NCBI RefSeq assembly: GCF_018873765.1
Contig: NC_057926.1
Span: 55,813,378-55,877,377, forward strand
Origin: Telopea speciosissima
Lineage: Eukaryota; Streptophyta; Magnoliopsida; Proteales; Proteaceae
Direction: 5' to 3'
DNA length: 64,000 nucleotides
Below the pieces are notes generated by a model that was given only the letters and a program-made list of their open reading frames with translations, was not told where the DNA came from and did not search any database. Made by a program: the position numbers and the translations under genes. Positions 13,501 through 23,925 of this stretch are shown in pieces (positions within the stretch are counted from its first letter, which is position 1; each line of letters opens with the position of its first letter).

Positions 13501-16500
13501 CCATATTTTATCTATTTTTCCATTTTATCTCTTCAATTCCCGTGCACATGACAAAACAACATATTCACTTTACTTAAATACACTGTTTCACGAGTTTTGG
13601 TCGCAATTTTGACCATAACTCAACTGTTTTGTCTGCTAATGTAGAAAGGGTTCAGCTAAGAACCACTCTACAGTAGGATCAATAAAAGTTGCAGCAGATC
13701 ATCAATAATAAAAGCAAATCAGAATTAGAAGGTAAACACCCAAAAATAGAAAGAAAACAACAACTTGCAAAACAGCACTGTGTTTGGGCTCCAAGGAGGA
13801 TCGAGTGTCGGCCTGGATGGGATGAAGTTTTGCTGCAAGTTTGGTTCAGTTCTGATTGACAGCAAAGAAGATCTGAGTTGGTGATGAAACTAGAAGATTA
13901 AGGCTGTGGAAAATTCATCCAGCAGACTGGGATGGAACTGGGATCGAGTGGGCTCCTTGGTGTGATTCAATCTTCCAAAGCTCTGCTAGAACAAGGCTCA
14001 GACATTGGAGAGAAACTGATTCGATTGCTGCAGGCAGTAGGGCAGAAAATAGACATGCAGGAATGTGGTTCAATCCTTCTCTGGTGATGATCAGCAATAG
14101 CAGTTAAGGGCTTGCTTGGGGAGTAGCTTCTAGACTTCAGTAATGATCAGTTACAGCAGTTGCAGTCACAAACACAGCAAGGGATATCGAGCAGGGCAGG
14201 GGGAGAAGATAAGAGAAGAAGAAAATAAGAAAATAGAAAGTAAAAGGGGATAAGGAGATTCGGCTCTCTCAGCCCTAGGGGTTTTGGCTCTCACCAGCCA
14301 AGCCTCTCAGCCCTTCATCCACACAATTAGACAATAAAACTTTGCACAAAAGGCATATTCTCATTCATCATAATCGTTGGTTGGGGGGCCTCTAAGGGCA
14401 TTACATATTTATGGGCAGCTATTGCTTGCCTTACAAGTAAGAGAAAAATAGAAACAAAACTAAACTCCTAATTCCCCCACACAGACAAAATTGAGTCTTC
14501 TAATAAAGTCTTCACATGATCTGGTCTTGGGCCCCACAAGATCTTCTAGTAGCATTCATATCAAGGCAAAATAAGGGGATGTGACACCATTCATGTGAAC
14601 AGTGTTTTGGCCTCTTCTTCATGTTTTGGTCTACATCACCTGCAGGAAGGAGAAAATCACCATTTTGCTTGGATTTGGCCACCTCACCACCAAACTACTA
14701 GAATACACTGTTGCAGGAAGGTGACAATCACCATTTTTCTTGCAATATGAAGGTTTACATATGTTTATATAGGCTAAAACAAGGTTTCCCTGAAGTATCG
14801 GAGCCTTATATGGCCGTTCCCCCCCCCCCCGAAATGGGCAACCAAAACAGTCAGGCAAAAAATTGAATTGTTTTGGCAAAATGTTGCCCATTTTGGCCTG
14901 ATCAAAACGAGACCAATGTGAGTTTTAGAACTTCGCTACAACATCAGTCAGTGGCTATTATGTTTTCCACTCAAAAAAGTGTTTTTTTATTAAATTTAAG
15001 TAATTATTTATAACTTAATGAGAGGGGAGGGCCTCGGTGCAACAGTAAGGTTGCTCCATTGCGACCTAGTGGTCATGGGTTCTCATTGGGAAACAGCCTC
15101 TCCACGAAGCAGCAGGGGTAAGGCTGCGTAGATTATGAACCTCCCCAGACCCTGCAATGGCGGGAGCCTCGTGCACTAGGTACGCCCTTTATTTATTATA
15201 TATGATTTAATAATAATAAAAATTGTAAGGGGAAAATTAATCGAACCCAAAATAGAAGAAAAGAATGTAATTGTATACCTTGGATTCTTGTGACTTTTAA
15301 AGCTTAATGTGTTGCATTTCACGACTTTATACCAGTCAAAACCCACACAACAAACTATCTACTTAGGTTTTAAAACCATAAAACCACCTTAGATGGTTTT
15401 CTTGGTAGCTAGTCATTTCCAGATGTGTCCCTTATAGTTTCGTAGCAAATTATGGAGATTTCTCCACATTTCTCCAAATTTCAATATATTTTACCAGATC
15501 CCGACAAATTTAACAAAATATTTCAATTTAACAGGGGCAAATTCCCCTTCATATTGAAATTCAAATCTTGTTCCCAAGATGCTCCAAAAGCAGGACTCAT
15601 GAAGTCATGCCAGGTTACAGCATTTGTTTCCTTGTTTTGCTTTAAAGATAAGAGGTAGGCACTTACCCAGGTCAACATCCCTATCCTTTCCATATTCGAC
15701 AACAAAACCATGATGAGAATCAAGTGTGGATCCACCAACTTCAGGAAATAACACTGCACAACCAAAAAAAGAAGAGAGACAGACCAACACGAATGAGAAA
15801 AGTCCACAATTCACAAACAGGTGTCAACAGATTTATCATGTGTTAAATATACCGAACTGAGAAGCTCACTTTGAGCAAAATATATCACCTCTAGATATAG
15901 GACGAATGAAGTCATCCATGAGCTTATCAAGCATTGTTTCCAGGCCAAAATCATCAAGAACTGCACCATATTTATTCATAGTATTTGGACGCATGATTCT
16001 GAATTTGGATTCACGAACCCACTTTTCAATATTCTCCACCTATGGAATCAGAAAACCTCATTAAAAGAGCTAAAATGAAGAACATATTCTTAACACCTAA
16101 AACTACAAAGTAAAATTACATAAACCAAGTCCAAGACCCCATATAAGGATAGCTCATATACCTCAGATAACAACAATTCACAAAAGCTTGGCTGAAGCAT
16201 TTCAAAGGTATAAACTCCTGGCGAGGGTTCTGATATTATACTTCTTAAGCTCTCCTCTGTGTTATCACTCACCGCTTTGATAAATGATTGTGCAAAGAAC
16301 CTTCCTGGGTTTAAAGTGTATAGGTCTCTATGTAAAGGCTGTGAAGGAGGGGAAAAAACAAATAATAAGTACACAACTTTCACAAGCTTGCTTGTCAATA
16401 TCTCAAAGGCAGTAATTTGGAAAACCAAGAAATGTCAAGTTTTTCTTCAGAAAAATAACACACATTATTAGGATATTGTACTCTGTTCAAAAAGACCAAA

Positions 16501-19500
16501 ACAAGTGGATTCGACACTCACAAAAGCAGGCTGCAATTAACTTCCTTCTCTGCACATTGGACAGGGATCAATCAAGTGGATTCGACACTCAAAAAAGATG
16601 GGGCAAAGCACCAAAATATGTAAGATTCCAATTTACAAAACAATGGTTTAGATCTGGCATGATATAGATGAAGGTACATGTGGCAACTACAATGACGTAT
16701 CCAATATGGGAGGTTATTTTCTTAACAGCATACTAGATTCCATAGCGGTATTATAGTTACAGGCTTACAGCACAGGTTGCTGATTGCGTTTTGGTCTTCT
16801 GGCAGTTGGTTGTTTTATCTTCTGTATTATCCTGGGCACACTTGCAGGGAAGCCTGGTACAAGATCGGGAAGCTATCAGTTCTCAATATTCACTTCTAGA
16901 CCTCACTTCCCGTTTTCGAGTCAGTTTTGAATGTCCTCACTTTTGCCACTGGCTTTGACTTTACACTCTGGTTTATCCCTGATACAAGGTTACATCAGTT
17001 CAGAACTGGTTTGGCTCTGAATTTATCTCGTCTAACATGCTGGACCAATACCAACCCCAATAGGCCTGCACACACACACAAGCACGAATGCAAACGCCTC
17101 CCCATACACACACGGACGTACGCAAACACCAACCCCCCTCCTGCCCAAAAAAAAAAAACACACGGTATGCATGCATAGAGGCCACTTTCCTTATCTTAGC
17201 TCAACTGACCGATGACTTGCTTCTATTTAAACATCTCCAAATAAAAAATTGGAACAGTTTAATACCAAAAAAAAATAGTCAACAGAATCTAACTTAAATT
17301 AGTCTCGTTCTCATATTTCAAATAAAAATAGAGTATTGTATTCGGCACCCATGTACCTGATAAATACGGGATGATTCCAGAATAAGAAATTTACAATGTA
17401 TTATGGTATTACCTTGAATGAACTGTGTTATACACACTAATACAGTTATGCCAAAAAAAAACCATAGCCTTGGTGTTATTTCTTCATTTTAATATCTCTA
17501 AACAACAGATTTAATATATGGAAAATGTGTATAATAAGAAGTAACTAATGGGATTCTAGGTCACCTACGGATTAGGGATCAGAAAAAAGAGCGACCCAGT
17601 GCAAGAGGCTCCTGCTACTGCAGTGTCTGGGAGGAGCAAATGTACAAAGCCTTACCCCCTGCTTCGCAGGAGAAGCTGTTTCCAAGTTTTGAACCCGCAA
17701 CCAACAAGTTGCAATAGCGTAACTTACCGCTGCACCAAGGCTCGCCCTCTTAGAGATCAATTCCCAGTAAAACCAGAATCGCAAACTTAGAGCATTTTCA
17801 GATTTCCAAAGAAAACTGATGACAATCATTCAACAAGTCAGATGCAAGCAATATTCAGATTGAAAGCTCCTCTTAAATAGATTCGCAGTTCTGTAAAATT
17901 TAAATGAAATCGGATAGATTGAATCATTGAAAGCTATGAAACAGTCCTACCTGATTTAAACAACTAATCCTGTGAGTTCAGCAGCAACAATATTAGTTCA
18001 TTCTGAAATCAACCCACTCTTTATTTCTCTTCCTGAAAATTGCCATTCTTAATCCAACTAGTGAAAAAGCTGACATTCTTAACCCACCCAATCTCTTAGA
18101 TCAAACTCGAACGGAATCACATTAATTCAAGTCCACTGCCAGAACCCCATTTTTCAACAACCTGAATTGCAACTGTACCAGTCCTTTCCTAACCCAAAAT
18201 TTGATTAATCCAACACTCACACTAAAACCTACAACCCTAAGCTTTACTGAAAGTTTCAGATACCAAATTTTGTCCACTTCAATTTCCTAAGAAAATATTC
18301 AGATTTATGGCCGGGTAACTTAAATATTTTGTATGTGGACTGTTTTCTATTCCGTCCTTCAATATCTTTATTGTTTGACCACCTACCATGCAACTTCCTC
18401 AGTGAAGAAAATTAAATAAGATTTCTCCTGATTCAGGTTGTAATGACAGTCCACTAGTGAGAAACATAACCCAACGAAAGGTTCTTACAAAACATACCTG
18501 ATAATTTGAAATTATCTTCTGCCGGTATTCTCTATGCTTCTGAACCTGACAAAAAATTGGCAAAGAATGTCACAAACCTTGTCCAGCAGTTATTTTGTTC
18601 CCTTTTAAAGAAAATATACGCAATATTTTTTCCTTGTCCCATGAACAAATGGGAGTCACTGAACAAAGATCAAATTAAAGATACACAAAAAGAATAATAA
18701 GTTCTGACTTTTAGACACAGATATTTATGCAAAAAAAGCTTCTCAGTATAAAATTTTTAGCCAGCATCCAAACCTCAATTCGTAGACAAACGAAACTAAC
18801 TGTCCAAAATAAACTCACAAGGTTGAAACATAGCCACCAACCAACTTGTAGCAACTTTTGGGAAAATAAAATCACTGATTATTGGAGGAAGGCTACAAAT
18901 CTTCACTCACAAGGAACTAACAGAAAACTAAGACGGAAGCCCTACAATAACCCATAAGCTGTCATCAAAATAAAAAATTAAGAATTTATAGTGGTAGTAA
19001 TGTTTGAGAAAATTCAATGCATCTTTCAAGGCAATTAGGAGTGACCATAATGTTTTGCAGGCTAATATTTATTGCCTCATAAAAGAGATCCTCCTGAGTC
19101 AGGTCAGCTCCCTAATGAACATGTCTTTTCCACTGGATACTAAGATTAAATAACCATAAATGAGCTAGCCCAAACTAGGATGACAAGATCAATACATTTT
19201 CCACGGGTCTATCTTTTACATCCATTTGGACATTATTCATCCTTCTTTCCAATAAATTGTCATATCTATCCAAAATGAAGCATAAACATATAGCCATAAA
19301 GTCCTGGAAAGGGGATCCAGATCTCCAATCCACCTCCTCTAGTCCACTGACTTGGAACACAACACAGTTTCCCCAGGGCACTTGACCACAATTGCTCAGC
19401 TTCCTATATGCCAGTAAAGCTCCATGAAAGCTGGCTAAACACTTGAGGAGAACACCAGGTTTCTGGTTCCCACATTTGGCCAAAGTGAGAATTCAAAGAC

Positions 19501-22108
19501 CAGACACAGTTTCCTGTCTATGTCTTTGCATTCACAAACCCATACAACTCCTTTAAGATTTAAGTATAACTAGATTCAGCTTAGAGGGTTTCTCGAAAAG
19601 ATTTATACCTAATTTTCTGCCAGACTTCCTTTTACGGATCACATAGATCACCATAATCTGGATCACATTCAGGGTTGAAGTTTGCATGGAAAGGTGAACC
19701 ATTGTAGCTTAAGTCTTTATTCAAGAATTTCACCCTTTTTTCCCTTAATGGAAGCCCTCAGTGTAATTGAAAAGGAGAATATCGAGACAGGAAGCCAGGA
19801 ACGGAGCTGAAATTAAATGGAAGTTTAGCAGGTATGTAGATCTTTGAAGCCACATGATGAAGATGGCTTTCTAGGATTCTAGGGTGCACCACACAAATTG
19901 GAGAAGAATTTAACACGGAACCTTTGACATTTGAGGAAATGGCAGTGGAAAAGTTCTCTCAAGCAATTAAAACTACAGAAATAAAACCCATACGCTTCCA
20001 TGAGACACTTGCCACCAAGGTCCACCTAATTGTGGGCAATTGTGAACCAGGAAACCAATCTCCACACCATTTATTTAATGGAACAAGCGCTGCAGAAGTG
20101 GAGCAGCAGTTTGATGGTAAGGTGAGCATGCCCTCACTTTAATGATCAAGGGTGAAACTTGCTTTCATAGACCCAATTGGCTAGCCATGGTGCCATACAA
20201 TTCAATGTATCATAATGATACGGCTAAATATTAGGAGGCTTCTTGTACATGTCTTACCTTCATGATTCATGATTCAACCTAAACTCATCAAGTATTGAAT
20301 CTAAAGTTGATGTCAGCAATGGGCTAGATCACCTATGATAGTACTCAGGTGGCATCTTGAGAAAACGCAATTGTCAAAAGTCTTAACGAATTGAGATGGT
20401 GACATGAGACAGATCCAACTTAAATATTAGTGAGCTTTTCATCTCCCTCTACAAAATCATTCTTTTTTGCAAGAAATGATTTGGTGGACGTAGATTTCCT
20501 ACTTTCTATGATGAGTGTTGAATACGTGATTATGCGGAGGATGATGTAAATACTTGTGGAGGTTTCAATATGCTGATTTTCTTTCTTTTCAGAAGATTTT
20601 TTATAAGCATTTTGGTACGATTTTTATCAAACTAAAGAACTGAAACTGAACCACACATGCTATTGTGAACTATAACATAGTGGCAACCGCAGTAAATTAT
20701 AGCATTTTCTTAAGTTTTGATTTGAAGTAAAACTCTTTTGGAGTTGCCTATCGAAGAAGGAAGGGGAAAAAAGTGTCCTTACCTAGTGTTGGTCCCGCCT
20801 ATGCAAGGTCCTGGGAGGGGTGAGTATTAAATTAACCATAGTTGTCAAGACGTCGTCTAGGCATCCAAACTCTTTCTTGGGTTCAATGCGACATCACTCC
20901 TTATTGACACTTCATGAGTTTATTGACACTCTCTCGAACCATACCACTTCAAAAACGACTCTTTCGGAGCTTGTCATTGATCGGATCTGACTTGGTAGTT
21001 GCTTCGAGAGAGTCGTTTGAGGTGGTATGGTCATGTTCAATGGAGGCCTAGGGACGCCCCAGTAAGGAGGAGTGATATGATCCTGATTGAAGGAGCTAAG
21101 AGAGCTAGGGGCAGACCTAAAATGGTCATAGGAGAAATTGTGAAGAAGGACATGCAGAGTCTTGGCCTTGTACCACATATGACCTTGGATAGAGCCTACT
21201 GGAGGGCAAGGATCCACGTAGCAGACCCCAATCCCCCATTTAGCTGAGATTCTCCTGACTTGCTGGGCTGTGCCTCTTTCCTCCTACTTTATATTTTATC
21301 TTTTATCTTTCATCTTTCCTTTTTCCTTTTATTTTCTACCTCATTTGTCAATTTTCCATTTTTCATTTCACATCTCATTTCCCACCCTACTTTTCCCATC
21401 CCCTCATCCCCCTTTTTTTTCCGTATTAGACCTTAGTTTTCACTACTTTATTTTGTTTGGATGCATGTAATCGACCCCATTAAGTTGGATAGGGCTGGTT
21501 TTGTAATGTAGTAATGTATTTTTTTTTTTTTATCAAAATGTGTATAGTCTATCCTATGCTTTGTTTATTTATGTTGATTTTCTCATATTAAGTCATTACT
21601 AGCATAATTATATCAAATTGCATTGATATGGCTTCTATATTGCATAGAAACATAATTATATAAAGCGAAAAGTCTCTCTGAGGCTAAGGCGGTTTCCAAC
21701 GCTATCTCACATATGTATTTTTTATTATTTTTTATAAATTTTTTCTCTTTCTTGAAAATGAATAAAGAATTACACTGCGTGAAGGTGTAGGAAACGCCTT
21801 AGCCACAGAGAACCCTCCCCCTTCTATAAAATTATCATTACTATATTACATATAGTCATATAATGCATGCCTAGGGTGCCTAGCTGATGCCTAGGCGGGA
21901 GCCTTGTTGCCTAGGTACCCCTCCAATGCCTTGTGCTGCCTAGGCACCATGACAACTATTAATTAACATGGCAATACTTCATCAAGATCATCATTCAATT
22001 TTTTCCTGATTGGCAATAGCGAAAGGGTTTTAATTAAGTATAAATATGATTATGATTCATCAAAGAAAACTAGAAATGAGACAACTCTAAATAAATTCAA
22101 CTGAAATA

Positions 22109-22139
<31 letters not shown>

Positions 22140-23166
22140 GGGTAGCAATTTCCTATCTGGTTAAAAGTGAAGAGACAATGAAACAACCAATGTATGGAGT
22201 ATTAGAAATTTATGATGGTAGTAATTTTTCAAAACACCATACAAAAACCACTTTTCCATCATCAAGAATAGCTACTGCTTCTTCTGGGCAGAGAGAGAAC
22301 GAGAATTTTACCAAAATTCTTCCAACCAACCTTTACAAATTGTGAATTAAAATGAATAAATACTTAATCTTCTGGAAGAAGGGATCTAAGACATTTTCTT
22401 TGAGGTGAGAAAGAATATGAATTAAAATGTGTAATCAATACCATCGGAAAGGACAAACCAATAAATAAAAGAAGGGAGAAAGTAAATAAATTTACCATAA
22501 AAGTAAAACAACTGTAAATCTCTCAATTAAAGTACCTAGCCATCTACAACATGTCGGCAATGCTTCCCCCCCCCCCCCCCCTCAATTTTACTTTTAACAC
22601 CCTCACTTTCATCACACAGCACTAGTATTAACCAAAGGCAGCGAAGGGGCTGTTTTGCCATTACAATGAACTCCTTTGACAGATTAAAAAAAAAAAAACC
22701 AGAGGAAATAAGAGCTAAGCAGAACTTCCACAGTAATTCGTTCAAAGGAATAACATTACGAAAACAAAGAAAAACAATTATAACATTAATCCATCTCAAT
22801 GAACAATGGACAAAACGCATTTACAAACAAGAAATGGAAGAGATCTCGAAGCCTTACTCTGGTCCGCTCTCCCTCGGGCAAGTACCGCGCCAATATTTCT
22901 CTCATGTACTGAACCTTAGCGTCTCGCGAAACACTCAGCATGCTCGGAGGTAGGTAACTCTCAAGCGAGCTGAAAACTGAAGGACTGAACTCCAATTGAA
23001 GGTCATCATAGTTCTCCGGCATGTGCTCGGTGTTTGGACTCAACCGAAGCCTCTGGCTAGCCAATAAAGGGCGATTCGAGGCGACGAATCCGTTGCTGTT
23101 GCCGTTTCCTTTGCCATTGCCAGCCTGAGAATCTTCTCTTCGGTCCATGGAACGATCGTATGACAT
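4536..23166 (-). CDS. PKHD-type 2-oxoglutarate/Fe(II)-dependent hydroxylase (At1g22950-like), 8 exons
   Basis: Exons, 5' to 3' on the minus strand: 23166-22858, 18545-18498, 16338-16162, 16039-15889, 15753-15667, 11172-11048, 7543-7425, 4722-4536. Every junction is GT-AG and the phases agree, giving 1203 nt and 400 residues with one stop. The start ATG at 23166 opens MSYDRSMDRRED. Residues 85-180 match the conserved plant segment with ARYLPEGERTR and QKHREYRQKI. The double-stranded beta-helix carries H260 and D262 (FHVDDSEVTLNVCLG), H320 in RHRHGA and R330 in TTAGHR, the expected two-His/one-Asp iron site plus the 2-oxoglutarate arginine. The C-terminus has a Cys/Lys-rich tail (NWCGECQREKKERQR). 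The family is related to prolyl and lysyl hydroxylases; the substrate of the plant protein is not established, to my knowledge. Introns total about 17 kb and are full of transposons, yet no exon is damaged. Family assignment is firm; function is inferred from it. The end of the last exon rests on reading through to the first in-frame TAA. Confidence 0.93.
4933..4971. repeat. CCCCCA hexamer microsatellite
   Basis: About six CCCCCA units lie in the last intron of the hydroxylase. The poly-Gly open frame on the minus strand here is the repeat read as protein, not a gene. Confidence 0.9.
5490..5780 (+). repeat. Fragment of a dispersed LTR-like repeat (copy 1)
   Basis: The segment contains GGTTGGGTTATATA, then a GGACC/TTTGGTCCAAT stretch and a GAGTCC/TCTCCAGACTAG stretch. 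Similar, better-preserved sequence occurs at 33000-33665, and a short piece at 60000-60100. All three copies have the same orientation. I read it as a degraded LTR of one retroelement family. The boundaries are approximate. Confidence 0.45.
6597..6870. other. GC-rich island inside the last hydroxylase intron
   Basis: Base composition changes abruptly from AT-rich intron to G/C-rich sequence with a run of about 12 G. Open frames exist on both strands (98 and 127 residues), but neither resembles a known domain and both are low-complexity. It may be a transposon or captured fragment. No terminal repeats or target duplication were found. Confidence 0.4.
7095..7300 (-). mobile_element. Probable 3' end of an L1-type LINE
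   Basis: On the minus strand the sequence reads as a T/G-rich 3' UTR ending in CTTTAAAGTAATAAAACTC. This layout, a T-rich UTR then AATAAAA near the terminus, is seen in the other L1 ends in this window (10741-10780 and 37030-37080). It sits in the last intron of the hydroxylase, in the same orientation as the gene. No coding part is preserved and the 5' limit is uncertain. Confidence 0.4.
8196..9152 (+). mobile_element. RTE-clade LINE, 5'-truncated, frameshifted
   Basis: The proximal part encodes the reverse-transcriptase C-terminal block with [13 protein letters not shown]. It then drifts through frameshifts into a segment matching the copy at 21001-21510 (GGCCTAGGGACGCC). The 3' end is a pyrimidine-rich UTR followed by AACCCCATTAAGTTGAG and a (TTG)n tail, the usual plant RTE terminus. 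It lies antisense to the hydroxylase gene, in its intron 6 (7544-11047). No intact frame remains, so it is dead. Confidence 0.85.
9903..9921. repeat. (AT)n microsatellite
   Basis: A pure AT dinucleotide run inside a short dispersed repeat. That repeat reappears inverted near 14745-14810 in another intron of the same gene; the shared core includes TTTATATAGGCTAAAA. Confidence 0.85.
10018..10031 (+). repeat. Left target-site duplication of the LINE-like insertion
   Basis: The 14-mer ATTTTGCCCATTCT occurs here and is repeated exactly at 10780-10793, on either side of the inserted element. Confidence 0.88.
10032..10779 (+). mobile_element. Short non-autonomous LINE-like element with 14-bp TSD
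   Basis: The insert is about 748 bp and is bounded by perfect 14-bp duplications (10018-10031 and 10780-10793). It opens with a short C/T-rich frame starting at the ATG at 10044. A Pro/Ser-rich open frame at 10148-10567 follows, with GPIGPAGPSG. Then comes a T/G-rich 3' UTR ending in TTTTATTCATCCAAAAAAA. That terminus is typical of plant L1 elements. There is no reverse-transcriptase or endonuclease sequence, so it must have been moved in trans. It lies in intron 5 of the PKHD hydroxylase (11173-15666) or the adjoining intron 6; by coordinate it is in intron 6 (7544-11047). The protein frame is not recognised and may be an ORF1 remnant. Confidence 0.75.
10780..10793 (+). repeat. Right target-site duplication of the LINE-like insertion
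   Basis: Exact copy of the 14-mer at 10018-10031, directly after the A-rich tail of the element. Confidence 0.88.
11318..11343. repeat. (AGT)n trinucleotide microsatellite
   Basis: About eight to nine AGT/TAG units lie in the hydroxylase intron just upstream of exon 6. The poly-Thr open frame on the minus strand is this repeat. Confidence 0.9.
12080..12240. repeat. 79-bp tandem duplication
   Basis: Unit one is 12080-12158 and unit two is 12159-12240. They are nearly identical: both start AGCATAATGAGTTAATGACT and end GTTACTTGGTGCAAT. Unit two has three extra bases in a GAA run and one A/G change. The near-identity indicates a recent event. It is intronic in the hydroxylase gene. Confidence 0.93.
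13750..14620. repeat. Degraded retroelement leader/LTR-like sequence
   Basis: The segment has no coding potential. It is rich in GCAG and TTCAAT motifs like retroelement leaders, then passes into LTR-like DNA with a GCATTACATATTTATGGGCA segment. Boundaries, orientation and family were not determined. It fills part of the large hydroxylase intron between exons 5 and 6. Confidence 0.3.
15024..15193 (+). mobile_element. tRNA-derived SINE, Au type (copy 1)
   Basis: The element starts GGGCCTCGGTGCAACAG (A-box region) and continues through GGTTGCTCCATTG and a degenerate B-box region near 15075-15090. It contains AAACAGCCTCTCC and AAGGCTGCGTAGATTATGA, then ends GGGAGCCTCGTGCACTAGG. This order is that of plant Au-type SINEs. 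It shares the whole layout with the copies at 58367-58530 and 17589-17751. It inserted antisense to the hydroxylase gene, near exon 5. The flanking T/A-rich DNA shows only a weak candidate target duplication. Confidence 0.88.
17589..17751 (-). mobile_element. tRNA-derived SINE, Au type (copy 3)
   Basis: On the minus strand it reads GGGCGAGCCTTGGTGCAGC, then TTGCGGGTTCAAAACTTGG (B-box region), AAACAGCTTCTCC, GTAAGGCTTTGTACA and finally GGAGCCTCTTGCACTGGG. It is the most diverged of the three copies and the only one in minus orientation. It sits in intron 2 of the hydroxylase, in gene orientation. Confidence 0.85.
20837..21959. mobile_element. TIR element (CATAGTTGTCA family) carrying a nested RTE LINE
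   Basis: The left end reads CATAGTTGTCAAGACGTCG and the right end ...GCACCATGACAACTAT, which share the inverted core ATAGTTGTCA. Both sides are rich in CCTAGGC motifs. Flanks TAAATTAAC (left) and TAATTAAC (right) are an imperfect 8-9-bp target duplication. An RTE fragment (about 20930-21510) interrupts it, so the host element is older. A related, smaller copy is at 29482-29830. No transposase frame is seen. A Mutator-like origin is suggested only by duplication size. Confidence 0.55.
20930..21510 (+). mobile_element. RTE LINE 3' fragment with inverted 5' segment
   Basis: From 21001 the sequence encodes the RTE C-terminal block (LRWYGHVQWRPRDAPVRRSD, with RARGRPKM further on). A pyrimidine-rich 3' UTR and CGACCCCATTAAGTTGGAT follow. 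The segment at 20930-20985 is the reverse complement of the adjacent LINE region (GACAAGCTC... near 8670 in the other copy). Such a 5' inversion is the usual mark of twin priming during LINE insertion. Confidence 0.78.
22111..22139. repeat. T29 homopolymer
   Basis: A run of 29 T lies in the first intron of the hydroxylase. It may be a retroposon tail, but no element body is recognisable beside it. Assembly length is likely to be unreliable. Confidence 0.85.
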
Positions 23167-23450
23167 AATTAAGGAGAGAACTAGTTGGCAACTTGGCAGG
23201 GAGACCGAACCAGAGCGAGCTAGCTGATGCCAATGGCTGATTTGTAGAGCATTTTAGGAAGGAATGTAGAGAAACCTTCGCTTACGGAATTCTGGTACAA
23301 TTACTAGGGTTTTGAGAGATTCAGCCAAGGGAGAGAGGTTTCTGGGGATGATGTAAGAGCTTATTTCAGTCTGCTGCAGTTAGGGTTTAAACAAACCATG
23401 AAGCCCTCTGTGCTGAGATGGAAAATCTATATTCGTTTTTCCCTTCCTTA
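23167..23450 (-). promoter_or_regulatory. Likely 5' UTR and promoter of the hydroxylase gene
   Basis: This is the region immediately upstream of the start codon. The first 150 bases hold purine-rich sequence consistent with a 5' UTR. No clear TATA box was found at a sensible distance, so a TATA-less promoter is possible. The assignment rests on position. Confidence 0.45.
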
Positions 23451-23917
23451 CGCTGCGTACGATCCGAACGTTTTAAAATTCAGAATCGGATCAGTTGAAT
23501 TAGTGGATTCGGATCAGAATCGGTAATGAGTAATGAGTCGTGACTGAACCCAATTCTGGTCATTTTGAAACAGCCAATTCTAGGGTTTTTTAAGTTGGAT
23601 AGTCTCAGATTTAATTCTAGGGTTTTTGAGATTGATTCTGTTATATGCCTAATGGCCTAATGGGGCTCTAACTAGTGTATGGGCACTAGATTGATTCAGT
23701 CTAGGGCAAGGCTTGATTTAACGTATTCAATCAGCTTTGGAGCTTTTGGCGTGACAAAGTATCGCCATGCTAATATCAAAACCTAAACCATGGGCCCACC
23801 GGCCTTTCCCATTGGATGCTTTCGGTTGAGAAAGTGGAGTGAAATTGACCAATTCTGAATCTGATTCTGTTCGATTCGAATTGGGTGATTCGTACTGGAT
23901 TGTTAAGGTTTTGGTCG

Positions 23918-23925
23918 ATTGTGAC
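23918..23925 (+). repeat. 8-bp target duplication, left side of hAT-like element
   Basis: ATTGTGAC; the partner at 25739-25746 is ATTTTGAC (7 of 8). Confidence 0.7.
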
